Of a stretch of 64,000 nt of DNA, positions 26,499-37,979 are shown one piece after another. Below the pieces are notes generated by a model. It was not told where the DNA came from, did no database searches, and worked only from the letters and a program-made list of their open reading frames with translations. The translations under genes were made by a program, and so were the position numbers. Numbering within the stretch: position 1 is the first letter of the stretch; every line of letters begins with the position of its first letter. The DNA comes from Doris montereyensis (Eukaryota; Mollusca; Gastropoda; Nudibranchia; Dorididae), in assembly GCA_037039925.1 (NCBI GenBank), contig JAXRKP010000012.1, positions 273,501 through 337,500 of the forward strand, given 5' to 3'.

Positions 26499-29400
26499 CT
26501 GAAACATAACGACGCTGTTGTTAACAAAGTGAGCAAAGCAAAGATTAAATGTGTGTCCACTTGATAAATACCTCCAAATCTTTCCTCCTCTGTCTCTTCT
26601 CTTCCTAATCAATGATGGCAGAGATATAAGAGAAAGAGGAAAAGGGAAGAAAACAAAAAGAATTCCTTTTTCATATCAATTTTTTTATTATAGGTGTACA
26701 TGTTACATACCACCCTGTACACAAACAGTGCCTGAACGACCGTGATGGTAATGTTTGCGGTTTTCATGAATACTCAACATTTTAATCCATACATTGGTAA
26801 CACAATTTTCTGATCATCTGACCACATATATCATGAACATTGTCATTTCATTAGTTTTTCTTTTTCTTTTTATTTCTGTGGATGTCATTTTAAAAACTGT
26901 CAAGGGATATTTCTTCTACACATCACATACCATCTTCAGTTTTTCAACCTTAATAATACATTCTAATCATTGCTCTTCCTACATTCTAAAATTCAGAAAA
27001 CTTGTAACAAAAGACATACCCAACTAACATCCTCTCCACTGTCAAATACATCTTTTGAATTATTTCTTCTTTTAACATTTATTTCTCTCCTTTGTTCCAT
27101 TGTAACTTTTTGTGCACAATAAACTAGAAACTCTGCGATACAGACATTATTCACACCATCCCATTCGATTCTCTTTCAAACCCTAGTCCCAAATAAATAA
27201 CTCATACACTTACCTCTGCTGATTCAAGATCCTTATTGTATGATTTAGGAGGGAAACGCATGGCCTGCAAACAAATGAAAAAATTGAATTAAATACGAAA
27301 GAGAAATAGTTCATGATTCATATTTTAGAGCACTGGCTTTGTTCGTCAAATTACAATTTTCCCCCCTCCCCCCGTTCACAGTATGCGATGATCTCAGAAT
27401 AAATTACAGCAAACATGGCACGTCTGGCCATAAAGTTGAATCCCCAAAGGAAGAGAGGTCGAGGGAAACCAAAAACATGAGGTCAACCTTACAAGAAAAC
27501 TGGCAGCTGGGCCATTTTCTGGAACCAGGCAGAGATGATGGCGCAGGACAGAGTAAGTGAAGAAACCATCCGAGATACAAAGGTTTAAGTCAAGTCAGGA
27601 TGAATTAAGGGAAACAAAAAGTTGAGAGCAACACGGAAAGCAGTGGGACTTACCAGTAGCTTCACCTTTGCGTACAGAGAAAGCCCAGTTACAATAGACT
27701 TAACCCTTCCATTACCAAAGTCCTTTTTGCTTTACGTAACCTTTGCCAAGGCTTGGGAACATTTTCAAGAAGAAAAAAATCCTTTCTTTTAGCATGAAGT
27801 CACAAAGCAATGAAACCTTCTGAATAATTAGCGATCAGTCCTACTGATTCCCATTGAAATTTTTACACATTCTTGAGGTTACAGCCCATCCCCCCCCCCT
27901 TTCCCAAACCTTGTTGCCACCTCTTCCCCTTTGAAAATTGTTGGGTGTAATAGTCTTGTTCTTCCATCCACTAACCCCAGGTCTAGATTTAAACTTTCAT
28001 TTTTTTATCTTAGGTCTGCAGCATTTGAATCACAACTTCTAATAATATCATGAAACTCATGGGGTGTTTTTTTGCATTGAACAAATTATCTAGTAAAAAT
28101 TTAACGAAATGAAGCCTGAAAAATGCATGTCAGTGTCAGTATAATGGGATCTCACGATAAAGGGATATAACTTTTTTGAAGTATAATAATAATGAAAAAC
28201 AACATTTAGACGCATATACAGTCGACATCGGTTTATCGAACTTTCCCTAAGAATAAGAATTAATCGATCTAAAATTCAGTGGTTAATCGCAACTTTCCTA
28301 AGAATCGGAATTAATTCCATCCCAAAAGTCACTGGTTAATCGCAGAACTCACTTCAGATGATCGAACCCTGTGACACCTTGCCCTCCGATTTTCAGTCGG
28401 CTTTTCTACTGATTTCACGTTTTTGCTAAATGATGCTGGCATGTCTAAGTTGTTCTTGCCTAACAACAATAACGATACCAAGTCTTACACTAATTGTGGG
28501 TCTAGCGGATAGTAAAAGATGCACTGGGCCTTGCCTAGAGAGACGACTCACACAGCTGGAAGCGTGGTATGTGTACCATACAGTAAGTAACACATGACCG
28601 ACTGTCCCCAGTCCATAAGTCGAAAAGCTGACAACAGACCATTGAGATCAAAGAGTGTGACATCATATCATATGAGTGCACACGTTTAGCTTAACATAAA
28701 CAATAACTGGAGAAATGCAGTATGCTTTATTGACTGTGTAGCATTATATGTTTAGGCATACCACTTTTGCAAGGATGAGAATAGTTGTGACGGTCAGAGT
28801 TCGTGAAAACTCAGAGAGCATAGTAATCTATGCAAAAAAAATATTGCAACAGATATACATAGTCGTGCCAGTAATGAAAGGAGCCTAAATATTGAACACA
28901 TAGAAACTCCGATCGAACTTTTGATAATTGCAAATAACTTAGCTAAATCACGCTTTTGCTGCAATTAGCCGGAGTCAACTAAAAATCCCTTTTAAAAGCA
29001 CCTTCCTTCGTTCATCTTTTTACAGGAGGAGGAGGATAACTTGACAGAGGAGGAAGAGCATAATTTTAGTATAACCATCAACAATACTACCGAATCAGTG
29101 ATACCAAATTGGCCGAAAAGGGTTTTTCATTGCCATCTTTTTACTCAAAATAAGGAAATTAACCCTTAAGTTTTAATATTTCCCCCTACCCTCACCTATA
29201 CAACCTTTTGTAATAAATAATTTATACGTCTTATGAACATTTCATTGCCATAAACTTGTAGATAAATGATCACTCTACCCGAATATGCAAAAATAAGGAA
29301 AATCAACATTATGCCCCCCCCCCTTCCTTAAGAGGACACAGCAAGAGATAAATTCCATGTAAAATAGTGACAAGTTGGAGTATCTGTTTCATTAATCCGT

Positions 29401-32400
29401 CCACTCCACCAGATGATCTTAGGTGAAAGACAAGAGAAAGACTGACAGGGAAGAAGTAGGACCCACCAACCACCCAAAGAATAAGTAACAGACTGCACCA
29501 TGGCACAACCAATGATCACTAGACACAAAATTTCTATACAAGAAATATTTTGGGTGCACAATTACCTTTACTGATTGATTGTGAATGTCCCAAACAGAAT
29601 GTAATACGCTGATGGAAAGCAGCCATGGGCTCCTGGGTACTGTAGACATCTCCAGTTTCCTTGGATTGACGTAGCCATTTTCATGATCAATGGTGGCTTC
29701 GATGACGCCATCTCGAATGGCCTGGGAATTGATAACATTTATGCATTGGTGATCTAATAATGACGGCAAAGACTGTCAAGTAAAGGGTTCAAATCCCTTT
29801 TAATTCTGAGTTCGCCAAGTGCAACACCCTGTCCTTGAAGAGACAGCATGTCACCAGTTTTCCTGATTCTGTTCAGATGCATGCCAACAATAGCTTCAAG
29901 GCAAAGCCTGGCACTCTAGAAAGATGGTGGTGGTGATGTTGTAATGTTTATAGCGACAGAAACTGGGACAAAATGCAAGTCCGGGGGATCTTTACTAGCT
30001 CTCTTTGGGTATACCAATTTGAAAAAAAAAGCTTTACCATTAATAAAACAGTTGAATTCCTTTTTCCTTGATTTACATTCTAGTCATGCTCCATTGTCTT
30101 TTTTGGCAAAAACAAATCCAGTATCATACAATATCCAAGACATCCGAGTACAATCATGTTTCACATTCCCCAATGAAAATTATTGTTCGCAAAACTCAAA
30201 GTGATTGGTATCAATTATTGTTTACTGCATTTTGTTTTCATGTCTTTTTGTTTTGTTTTAGGTTCTTCTGTATAGAAAATTTCAATAACATGTACTTCTA
30301 TTCTGCATCAACACATACAATTAACCTAAAATGAAAAGTCGTAAATTTTGTATTGTTCGTGATAAAACATATTTCCATCAAGATGTTAACTTCACTGGAT
30401 ATTACGCCATCCACCATATCGATGAGTGAAAAGTCAGAAACCGTACATCCAATTTTGGATGTTTTGAGAAAAAAAGGAAAAAAAGAAGATGCAGTGCATT
30501 CTAATCTGTTTTCACAGACAAACACAGTGTGCAAGTGTCAAAGACTAGACCCCATAGGGATACAGATTGCTCATATGGTTATCTTACAGGTTTCCATTGG
30601 TTCTTGTGCCATGGAATCCTAACTGAACGAAGCATGAAGGCTCTCTAATGTTAAAAAAGTGAAAAAGAAAGGTTTGACTAATTTTAGACTTACACGGTTT
30701 GTGACTTTCACCGTCGATATGCAACAATCTTGTGATGAGTTAAAAGGAAACAGCAAGATAAAAGACATGTAGAAGAGTAAAATGAAAAGAAAGTAGCATC
30801 TGCCAACTAACAGATGAAAATAAAAAAACCTAAACTAAATGTTCTTATAATGGAAAAATGTTCAAAACAAACACGATACCCAGCCACGATGAACTCTGCA
30901 TCCTCAGGGCTGTCAAGGGTCAATCTGTGTGCAATATCGACAAAGATATGCGAATAACTGAGACAGATCATGCGCACACCAGTTTTGATAACATTGTGAT
31001 CGAATGATCGACGATGAGAGTGTATGTGTTCTCGGTTTGAATTTCACTCAAATTTAGCCAATGTCTCACAAGGGAACTTTTTGTAAAATACCACCTCTCA
31101 CAGCTGAAAAGAAGCAGAAAATGTGATCAAGATCAAGTCACACATTGCATCCTCTGCATCTTCTTTTCATTTCACAATGCTCATAAAATGATCAATATCA
31201 TGTCCCTACAAGAAGATTTGAATGCTGGTATACTGTAAGTATTAATTAAAGTGACTACAGTTCACAGAATTGCTAACCCAAGAAGACATAGGATGACAAA
31301 TCATAGGATGGAAGAAGTTATTTGAGGCAAAAATAAGAAATGAACCAGACAAGTTCGGTTGTCAATGAAAACACAATATCATAAAATCACAGCTGTCATC
31401 AATGAAATGAAATCTACCATTTTAATATTTTCCTTAAATGAGACGACTTGAAGACATAACACTTAACACACTAATGAAAATAACACTTTTCATTTATATT
31501 TATCTTTGAACTCTTGGTTTTTCTATTGTTTTTGTTTCTGAAGTGGGGAAGTGGGGTTAGGACCAGTATACACAGAGGAGGGAGATCATAATATTCAATA
31601 TACCCATCACAATCTTTACAGTGAAAATCATGTCGATCACACCTTTCAATCTAAAGATTGGCAGATCTTGTATTCTAGTTTCATGAAAAGTGTTAACGCC
31701 GTAAACTCACAAAAAGCAGTGAAGAAAAGCCATGAAACCATTTTTTTTTAAATTTTGTTTGTTGAACATTTTCGATTGAAAAGAAATGTCAGGATTCATT
31801 GAGTGTGTTTAAGAAAGCAACCTTCAATTAGATCTCACCTTGAGTCAGTTGAAGTAAATAGAGCAAAGTCTTCCTCGGTGACGTGCTGTCTAAAGACAGA
31901 GCTGGTCAAGTCTCTAACAACAGTTCAACAGTAATGGCTAGCTTCTGAACCTGTAAAGAAAATTTACAGATGATTAGATGCTTTTCTATGATGCACAATG
32001 CTGCATATTATTTAACGATAAAATATCCTTGACAAACCATAATGAAATACCTAACAAAAAAATAAACAAATAAGTAAAGCAAATAAAAAAGCTGGTAAAT
32101 TAAGACTGACAGTACAGCAACAGTGAGGTGGAATTCTATTCCTTTTATTTAATAGACTAATGTAAACTAATGAAGCATATCTTAAATCTAAATATGTCCT
32201 TGCATCTAGATTAAGAAAAATGAAAAAACAAAACAGGAAATACAAATAAAAAATAATAAGAAAGATGAAAAAGAGAGAAAGCAACGAGCCCCTTTCCATG
32301 AATACAAAACAACAAATAATGAGCAAACAAATGAAAAAACATAAATGGGCCCCAAAATAATCACACTTCACACACAAAAGTTCAGAAAAACTTCACAAAT

Positions 32401-35400
32401 TTTAGACAAGCCAACACACATGTCTGACGAAAATGAAAGGGAAACAATTTAATAAAAAGTAACTAAACTACTAAGTCTGTTTAATCAACGTCAGCTTATG
32501 CTGGGAGCTGCGCATAGCCTGGAGGAGATGTTTGTGTGCCTCAGAGTATTCCAACTGTGCACTTTGAGTCTGGTGAGCCTTGATGAGTAACAGATGATGG
32601 TATGAAAAATACAAAAATCGGCAGCTTAAACCTAATGGGATCTAATTTTCTAGAATTCTCTTTTACCTCCTCCAGTTGTAGTCTTCTCATATAAAATACA
32701 CAATTGACACAAAAGCAGCTAAAAATTGTTTCCAACAAACATACGATGATGTTTCTGAAAAAAAATGTAATGACAATAAAAAAAGTATTTTGAGTCTCAG
32801 AAACCTTTCAACTTCAAACCCTATAGAAAATTAACCTGGATAAACATCATGACCCTGATTTGCAGATTAATCAAATTGATAGATTTTTCCAACATCAACA
32901 TCTGCAATTCTGACCCTCTAAAACTTTTTTTTTGCTCCCATTCCTTTAATTCAGAAAGAACAAACTTTCTATTGCAGTTATTTCATCACACAATTATTAC
33001 AAACATACGTAATTAACCTATGGAGTCTCAGAAAATAAAAAAAATATATAAAAAAACCCCAAGAACCAACAATCAAAAGGAAGAGGAAAGGACGGCAGAG
33101 AAAAGGACAGTAGCTCAGACCATTTTAATCTCTCACAGTAACAATAGCTTCTTTTGAAGAAATGTCTAGAGACATGGATACACAGTTGACAGATTTCTAA
33201 AAGATATGTGTAACAGCGAACTTAATAACGCACGATTCAGAAGGAGATGAGAAAGTTTTCAGTTTTCAGTTTTTGAAATAGCATTAAAAACAAAAACATG
33301 AAGTGCCATTACCTTAAATGTGTGAACTCTAAAACAGCCCTAGCCATCCTGTCAGATCTGAAAAGATTATTTTGCCTATGCCTACAGGGTGTCCAGCAAA
33401 AAGTCAACTGAAAATTTCTTACCTCAACAGAAAATGAAATACTCTCCCGATGCCAAAATGGAGAACAGCGTGAATATTTCCAATTTCAATGCATTTTTAT
33501 AAATTGTCAATTCAAATCATAAATGAATGACTTTCTCGTGCATCTCTATGAAATGAAAAATGATCACACATTTCTTTAATGTTTCACTCTAGAGTAATAA
33601 TATTTCAGCATTTTTCTACCCCTCCCCACACATTTCTGTAAAAAAAAAAAAAATTCTGATAGCTGATAGCAATGATAGATCTACCTATCATTTCACACAA
33701 AACATGCAAACAGTACAAAAATGAATTTTAAAAATATTTTTTTATCTTCTTTCAAAATAAGTCAAGACATCAATTTCCGACCAGTATCAAAAATTCGACA
33801 TATTTCCCATACGCTGGACACCCTGTACCTAACAAATCAGAAAAAAAACACGAACATATGACTTTCCCCCACTCTATTTCCGATATATTATTAAAAAAAA
33901 TATTCTTTAACTTTAAATGATATGAAATAGTAGAAATAATTCACACAAACAATAACAAATGCACATACACTTTGAAAAGAAGGCAGATTTTTCAGTTAAT
34001 AAATTGAAGGTAGATAAATCTCTGAACCACGGTGATCTGGAAAATAAAGCTTGAAATTCAAATACCTAATTTTCCTAAATATTTCTTTCGTTTACAATTT
34101 TTTAAAAGTTGTCGCCTATGATCAATGCCATATTTCCCCTAGATGAAATGACCAGTGAAAATGTACCTAAATAATACAAAAATCGAGCCCATTCATTATT
34201 GGTCGCAGTGTCTGGGAACGTAGACTTGGATACCAGCTTGTCAGCCTGCTCATACAAATTGTAGTTGAGGTAGTTACGAAGGAGATTCACACCGTGGCCC
34301 TGACCTTCTGAATCAGATCGTAAAGTTGCAGTCCGAAAGACGGGAGTGTAAAAACCTGAAAAGCAAGAGAATTTAGTAGCAAATGTTCAATATAAAATAC
34401 ACGCCACCAAACAAAAATTGTTGTTTTTGTTAAAATATACCCTGTCCATTAAGAGGAGACAGCAAGATGAAAGACTAAGTGAAAGAGGGAAAGGAACAAA
34501 ATAGCAAAGACAATCTGCCAGCAGCATCCGTAACAAGCCGCTATCAAAACAATTACTCCCCCTCTCCTGTCACCAACGCCCACAAAGGAAAAATAGAATT
34601 GAGTTATAGGATCTTATAAAAGCAAATGGAATAATGAGTCACATAAACGTTTTTGATTAAACTTTGTGTGTGTGTATGTATGTATGATGTTGTGATTAAT
34701 GCATATTATCTTATTTCTGTCACATTCAATCATCATTTTCATTTCAAATGAAAATCAAAACAATTATAATTGACTAGAATCAGATCATGTAAATGTTTTA
34801 ATGCAATTTGCATCTACAAATGACTCACGTCCGTATCCTGTCCAGCTTCCCTGTCAACTCGTATGAACGTGCGTAAAAGAAATAGCATTTTGCTGATAAC
34901 AAATCCATAGTTCTTCTGTTCTGGACCTTGATCCGTTTCATCAACATTTCTGAGCATTCTACAGCCTGTTAGATAAAAATAAAAAACCCAAATGGCACTA
35001 GTGCGTGTCAGACAATTTCAAGGAACATTTTAGATTACATAATATTACAAAACTGACTAGCAACTTTAAAGTATTCTTTATAAAAGAAAACATGGAAACA
35101 ACCCAACAGCAGACCAGACATTGCGTCTCAAATTATTAATGAGTAAAAACCACCCAAACACACAGCCTCTAGCTGAAGTACAATATAATAATAGTATGTA
35201 TATTTCCATTGAAACTGAGATGAAACTTTTAAACTAGATTATAGAATCATGGAATTGCCCGATCATACTTCTTGGAGTCAATCAAATGAATCAGACAGAA
35301 GATGAATGTAAACCTCCACTTCAGGAGCAAAGGACTTGCGGCCTGTTTTGGTGTTCGAGGAGTAAAACGGTGTTGCTACTCCATTCATTCCTGAGCTTTC

Positions 35401-36295
35401 CCCCTGTATGAAATATTGTGTGAAGAAAGCTGTTTAAGCTCAATCATTAAAAAGGAAATCCCATCTTAAAATTTGTTTACAACATAAAAAAATCACCTCA
35501 ATAAAAAGAATAACAACAATATTCTTTAAGTGGATCCTCAGAACAAAAATTCGCTGACATTCTGGAGTCTTAAATAAAAAAAAATAAAACAAATAACCAA
35601 ACATAAGTAATCTGAATCTCCTTTTTTCTGCACACAGCATGACAATAGATTGGTTATGTGCTTCAAAAAGCCTCCAACTGCAGCAACAAATAGGCATGAA
35701 GATGAAGCCCTAGGTGAGATAGAGAACGATCAAAACACGGAAGAAGAGTATCTAGAAATAAACAAAAAGGAACAGTGTCAGTGTCAGACAGGGAAAACCA
35801 CCAAGGGATTACGGCTTATCTTTGTTGTGAAGAGAATGTTGTTACCACTTTACTTCTCTAACCCTTGAAATAAAAACACATTATTACACCTCATTAGTTG
35901 TGTCAAAAGAGAAAAAAATCCCAGTTGAGAACATTTCAATCACCTGCCCTTACCTTGGCTGGTGCGCGATTGATTTGACACAGTGCATTGATTTCTTTCC
36001 CTTCATCAATAGAAAATGGGTATTTCTTTGAGATAATCCCATTAAATAATGTCTTTTTTGTTATTTTGTTATATATCTGTTAATTAAAGTTAATGGTCAC
36101 ATAGCAGATTGTATCACCAGCCCAACTTATTGACATTGAACTAGATCTAGCTGACTCCCCATTTTGATGTAAACATTCAACCAATTCACTTGCATTTATT
36201 CTTAACACTAGGGTCAAATTTTGAAACATCAACCCATTTGACTCTCCATCACTTTCAGTTTGGCTAACCAGACCATGCTGATTATTCAGTTTCAG

Positions 36296-36340
<45 letters not shown>

Positions 36341-36593
36341 GACAAAGAAACAGATCGCAAGATCTTAATTAAGATCTAGGCAACATTCTAGATCTATCTA
36401 AAGTTCTCGTCCAGCTATCGGTCTAAATGGTCAATATCGTAGATGAAGATAACTTCCACACCGACACTGGATACGAAAATTCATAAAGTGCAAGGCAGCA
36501 GTCTGAATTGAGATCTAGGACGTAGATCTAGAATCTAGATTAAAAGATTATAGAGCTAGATGAATTTATGAAGAAACACAAACAGATTAGGCC

Positions 36594-36660
<67 letters not shown>

Positions 36661-37979
36661 AGAGAGAGACAGACAGACACAGACAGACAGAAATGACTCA
36701 AAGTGAAGCATGAAGATCTGAATGTCAGTGCGATATTTAGTCTCAATCCTATTCCTTGTTCGTTTCTTGTGAGCAGCTTGAATATACTATGTATTGATAC
36801 AAACAGCGGCTACCTCTAAATAGTCAGCTTTTGTAACTGATTACTCTGATACCATGCGGAGCTTTCATAATTTTACCTCAGTGTAGAAATTCTGGTTTGT
36901 TTTCTTCAAAACAGATTTTTGTTGTTGGGAAAACCCGTTCAAACCGGAAAAAGTTGCATCCATGGGCCATGTTTCTGTTTTAGTTGAAAGGAGGTCTACT
37001 ACGTGACTGATGCAACATCTGCTTCAGTTGACCGTCTACCCCAAAATCGGGCCCTACATGCGTGTCGGCAGAGTGAAAGTTAAGCTTATTTTATGATGGT
37101 CTGTCCCAAAGGGTGAAATCATTGACCATGCAAACACAATTTTCATGGCGTTCAGACGGTGAGGAAAGTATCTGGCAGGTCTTTCCTCCAATGTACGTAA
37201 GCAAGATGGGACTGGAATGTGGCACTGCTGACACCTGTCAACTTCTTCAGGATGTTATAACATGTACCTGGCACCATCAATACGGCTCCAGAGATTGGGT
37301 GTGGGTTCTATCACAGAATTCGACATAGTACTGCTGGTGGTTGATCGATTCACTATCGTGACACCCCAAAAGCCCTCCAGCATTACCTAATACAATTACT
37401 GACCCACCAATATTATAGTCACGGCGACAGCCTACCATCACATCGACACACCAAACAACATGTTTAACAATAGAGAAGGTAAACTCTAGGCAATCATTGA
37501 CTTACCAAGTCTTGACAGCCTCACTCATACATACCCACTCATCAAACAATAGGGCAGGTAGACCCTAACCAATCGGGCGGTAGCTCAGGTAGAACCCGAT
37601 TCTGCGGTAGACAGTCAACTAAAGTAGCACCAAAAATTTGCTCAGTCGACTATTGTACAAAACATGCAAAGAAGCCTGACATTTCTCAGTAGTTGAAACT
37701 CAAAAGCTTAAAGAACATTTATCCTTTTTCATACTGAGTTATTGGGGGCAAATATGATAACCAAGAGCATAAATTTAATACTCACATCAGCAAGGAAAGG
37801 CATCAGATCTTCCTTTGCAGTACTGTTCTGTGAGGTAAAGTACCCTTTCATCAGTGCTCGCAACACTCTTGAATTTAGCTTCCGTCTCACAGTTACTAAA
37901 GCCCGAATAACTCTGGACATAAACCTATGCTCTTTAGTTGCCACAGCCTTTTCAATGTGCCGAACATGTTCTTTGATAT
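26422..37979 (-). CDS. PSMD3: PSMD3 / Rpn3, 26S proteasome regulatory subunit, ten exons, 5' end not found
   Basis: PSMD3 (yeast Rpn3) is a PCI-domain subunit of the lid of the 19S regulatory particle, part of the 26S proteasome that degrades ubiquitinated proteins in cytosol and nucleus. On the minus strand ten blocks follow one another in the order of the human protein: [75 protein letters not shown] with [38 protein letters not shown] and [15 protein letters not shown]. Most are bounded by AG and GT. Exon lengths match human codon counts closely (65, 49, 45, 63, about 35, 38, 75, 52, 17 and 25 residues after correction, about 464 against 462). About a dozen 1-3 nt indels break frame in seven exons. 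The family identification is very secure from memory of the human sequence. Whether this is the functional locus with consensus errors or a young duplicate cannot be settled here. Confidence 0.93.
27214..27264 (-). CDS. PSMD3: PSMD3 exon I
   Basis: 51 nt between TTTGCAG and GTAAGTG encoding [17 protein letters not shown], identical to the remembered human residues over the whole exon. No frame problem. Confidence 0.95.
27395..27605 (+). mobile_element. LINE 3'-end relic in a PSMD3 intron
   Basis: Reads [14 protein letters not shown], a gap with a stop, then [17 protein letters not shown]. This matches the basic GRPK...W...A.DR tail of several LINE ORF2 proteins. It lies antisense to PSMD3 between exons H and I. 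Only about 60 codons are left. Confidence 0.5.
28237..28375 (+). mobile_element. pogo/Tigger-like transposon end, fragment in a PSMD3 intron
   Basis: After TA it starts CAGTCGACATCGGTTTATCG, followed by three repeats of a motif like CTTTCCTAAGAAT...TTAATCG. No opposite terminus was identified. Confidence 0.45.
29165..29310. repeat. Dispersed repeat, second copy, in a PSMD3 intron
   Basis: Direct-orientation partner of 25200-25345. Confidence 0.75.
29566..29721 (-). CDS. PSMD3: PSMD3 exon H, compensating -1/+1 indels
   Basis: 156 nt (52 codons, as in human) between TTCCCAG and GTAATTG. It opens [18 protein letters not shown] and closes DIHNQSVK. Read straight through, the middle is nonsense. 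Read one base over, it gives [20 protein letters not shown], matching human [20 protein letters not shown]. One base is missing before GATGTCTAC, and one G is extra in TTTGGGAC. Confidence 0.93.
29750..29935 (+). repeat. Possible SINE-like fragment with a T-arm-like sequence
   Basis: AAGGGTTCAAATCCCTT resembles a tRNA T-arm or B box. Downstream CACCCTGTCCTTGAAGAGAC resembles CCCTGTCCATTAAGAGGAGA at 34440, suggesting a repeat family. No full cloverleaf can be drawn. Confidence 0.35.
30880..31103 (-). CDS. PSMD3: PSMD3 exon G, PCI-domain region, several indels
   Basis: Acceptor CTTTTCAG, donor probably GTATCG. It starts AVRGGILQK, then becomes frame-confused, then reads ENTYTLIV, and after another shift [29 protein letters not shown] and [10 protein letters not shown]. 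The human block is AVRTGNLAKF to DAEFIVAK. The total of 224 nt equals the human codon count, so the insertions and deletions cancel. This is the winged-helix half of the PCI domain. Confidence 0.88.
31839..31950 (-). CDS. PSMD3: PSMD3 exon F, frame broken twice
   Basis: Bounded by acceptor TTTACAG and donor GTGAGATC. It encodes [12 protein letters not shown]. The middle portion (VFRQHVT) reads in a second frame and the end ([12 protein letters not shown]) in the first again, aligned to human VHKLLIVVELLL, FRQPSLK and RSLMPYFLLTQ. It is 112 nt, against about 115 expected. Confidence 0.85.
32474..32569 (-). CDS. PSMD3: PSMD3 exon E, borders uncertain
   Basis: It encodes [19 protein letters not shown] and [10 protein letters not shown], aligned to human QLEYSEARRTMTNAL and QHTAVGFKQT. 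The acceptor may be the CACCAG just upstream of ACTCAAAG. The 5' few codons do not fit the expected GRIKA frame, and no clean GT donor follows KQT (TAGTAGTT is seen). Indels near both junctions are likely. Confidence 0.75.
33385..33825. mobile_element. Tc1/mariner-type MITE in a PSMD3 intron
   Basis: 441 bp with a 13-bp perfect terminal inverted repeat CAGGGTGTCCAGC, flanked by TA dinucleotides at 33383-33384 and 33826-33827. No coding potential. It lies between PSMD3 exons D and E. Confidence 0.88.
34167..34355 (-). CDS. PSMD3: PSMD3 exon D, three apparent indels
   Basis: Bounded by acceptor TTTTCAG and donor GTACAT. It reads TFLHSRL, then needs a shift to [12 protein letters not shown] (an extra T in CTTTCGG), then two more shifts around GGCCACGGTGTGAAT before [20 protein letters not shown] and [18 protein letters not shown]. 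The length of 189 nt is one more than the expected 188, consistent with a net +1. This exon holds the start of the helical repeat region ahead of the PCI domain. Confidence 0.9.
34829..34965 (-). CDS. PSMD3: PSMD3 exon C
   Basis: 137 nt between acceptor TCTAACAG and donor GTGAGTCA. It encodes [14 protein letters not shown], then [20 protein letters not shown] and [11 protein letters not shown], exactly 45 codons plus two bases, the same count as human. No frame break. Confidence 0.92.
35259..35403 (-). CDS. PSMD3: PSMD3 exon B, with a 2-nt frame break and a possible GC donor
   Basis: It starts at GGGGAAAGC after a CAG acceptor and encodes [16 protein letters not shown], then [10 protein letters not shown]. 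After that the frame must shift to read [13 protein letters not shown], which aligns with human VVIFMMNSKRYKE. The exon is 145 nt where 147 (49 codons) are expected, so two bases are missing near CATCTTCTGTCTG. The exon must end at CGG because exon C resumes at Ala in phase 0. The intron then begins GCAATT, so a GC-AG intron is implied. Confidence 0.85.
36299..36336. repeat. (GA)n microsatellite in a PSMD3 intron
   Basis: About 18 GA repeats. Confidence 0.97.
36594..36691. repeat. (GA)n(CAGA)n microsatellite in a PSMD3 intron
   Basis: GA run ending in ACAGACAG tetramers. Confidence 0.97.
37786..37979 (-). CDS. PSMD3: PSMD3 exon A (first recognisable coding exon)
   Basis: 194 nt, from an acceptor ending TTGCATTCAG to the donor GTGAGTAT. 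It encodes [20 protein letters not shown] and onward through [20 protein letters not shown], collinear with human residues of about 73-137. The first base of the D codon must come from the previous exon (phase 1), so at least one upstream exon exists. The exon is in frame throughout. Confidence 0.9.

Noticed and set aside
29770..29815. tRNA gene
   Set aside because: A T-arm-like GGGTTCAAATCCC is present, but I could not draw acceptor, D and anticodon arms around it. More likely a SINE remnant.
33314..33360. Extra PSMD3 exon reading [15 protein letters not shown] between a CAG and a GTAATG
   Set aside because: It has no counterpart in the human or remembered fly protein, and exon E already follows exon D closely in the alignment.
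35650..35868. Plus-strand acidic open frame ([20 protein letters not shown])
   Set aside because: It lies in a PSMD3 intron on the opposite strand with no splice sites or recognisable domain. Probably chance.
37100..37350. LTR-retrotransposon integrase suggested by [10 protein letters not shown]
   Set aside because: Only one short motif matches. No zinc-binding or further catalytic motifs, and no long terminal repeats were seen.
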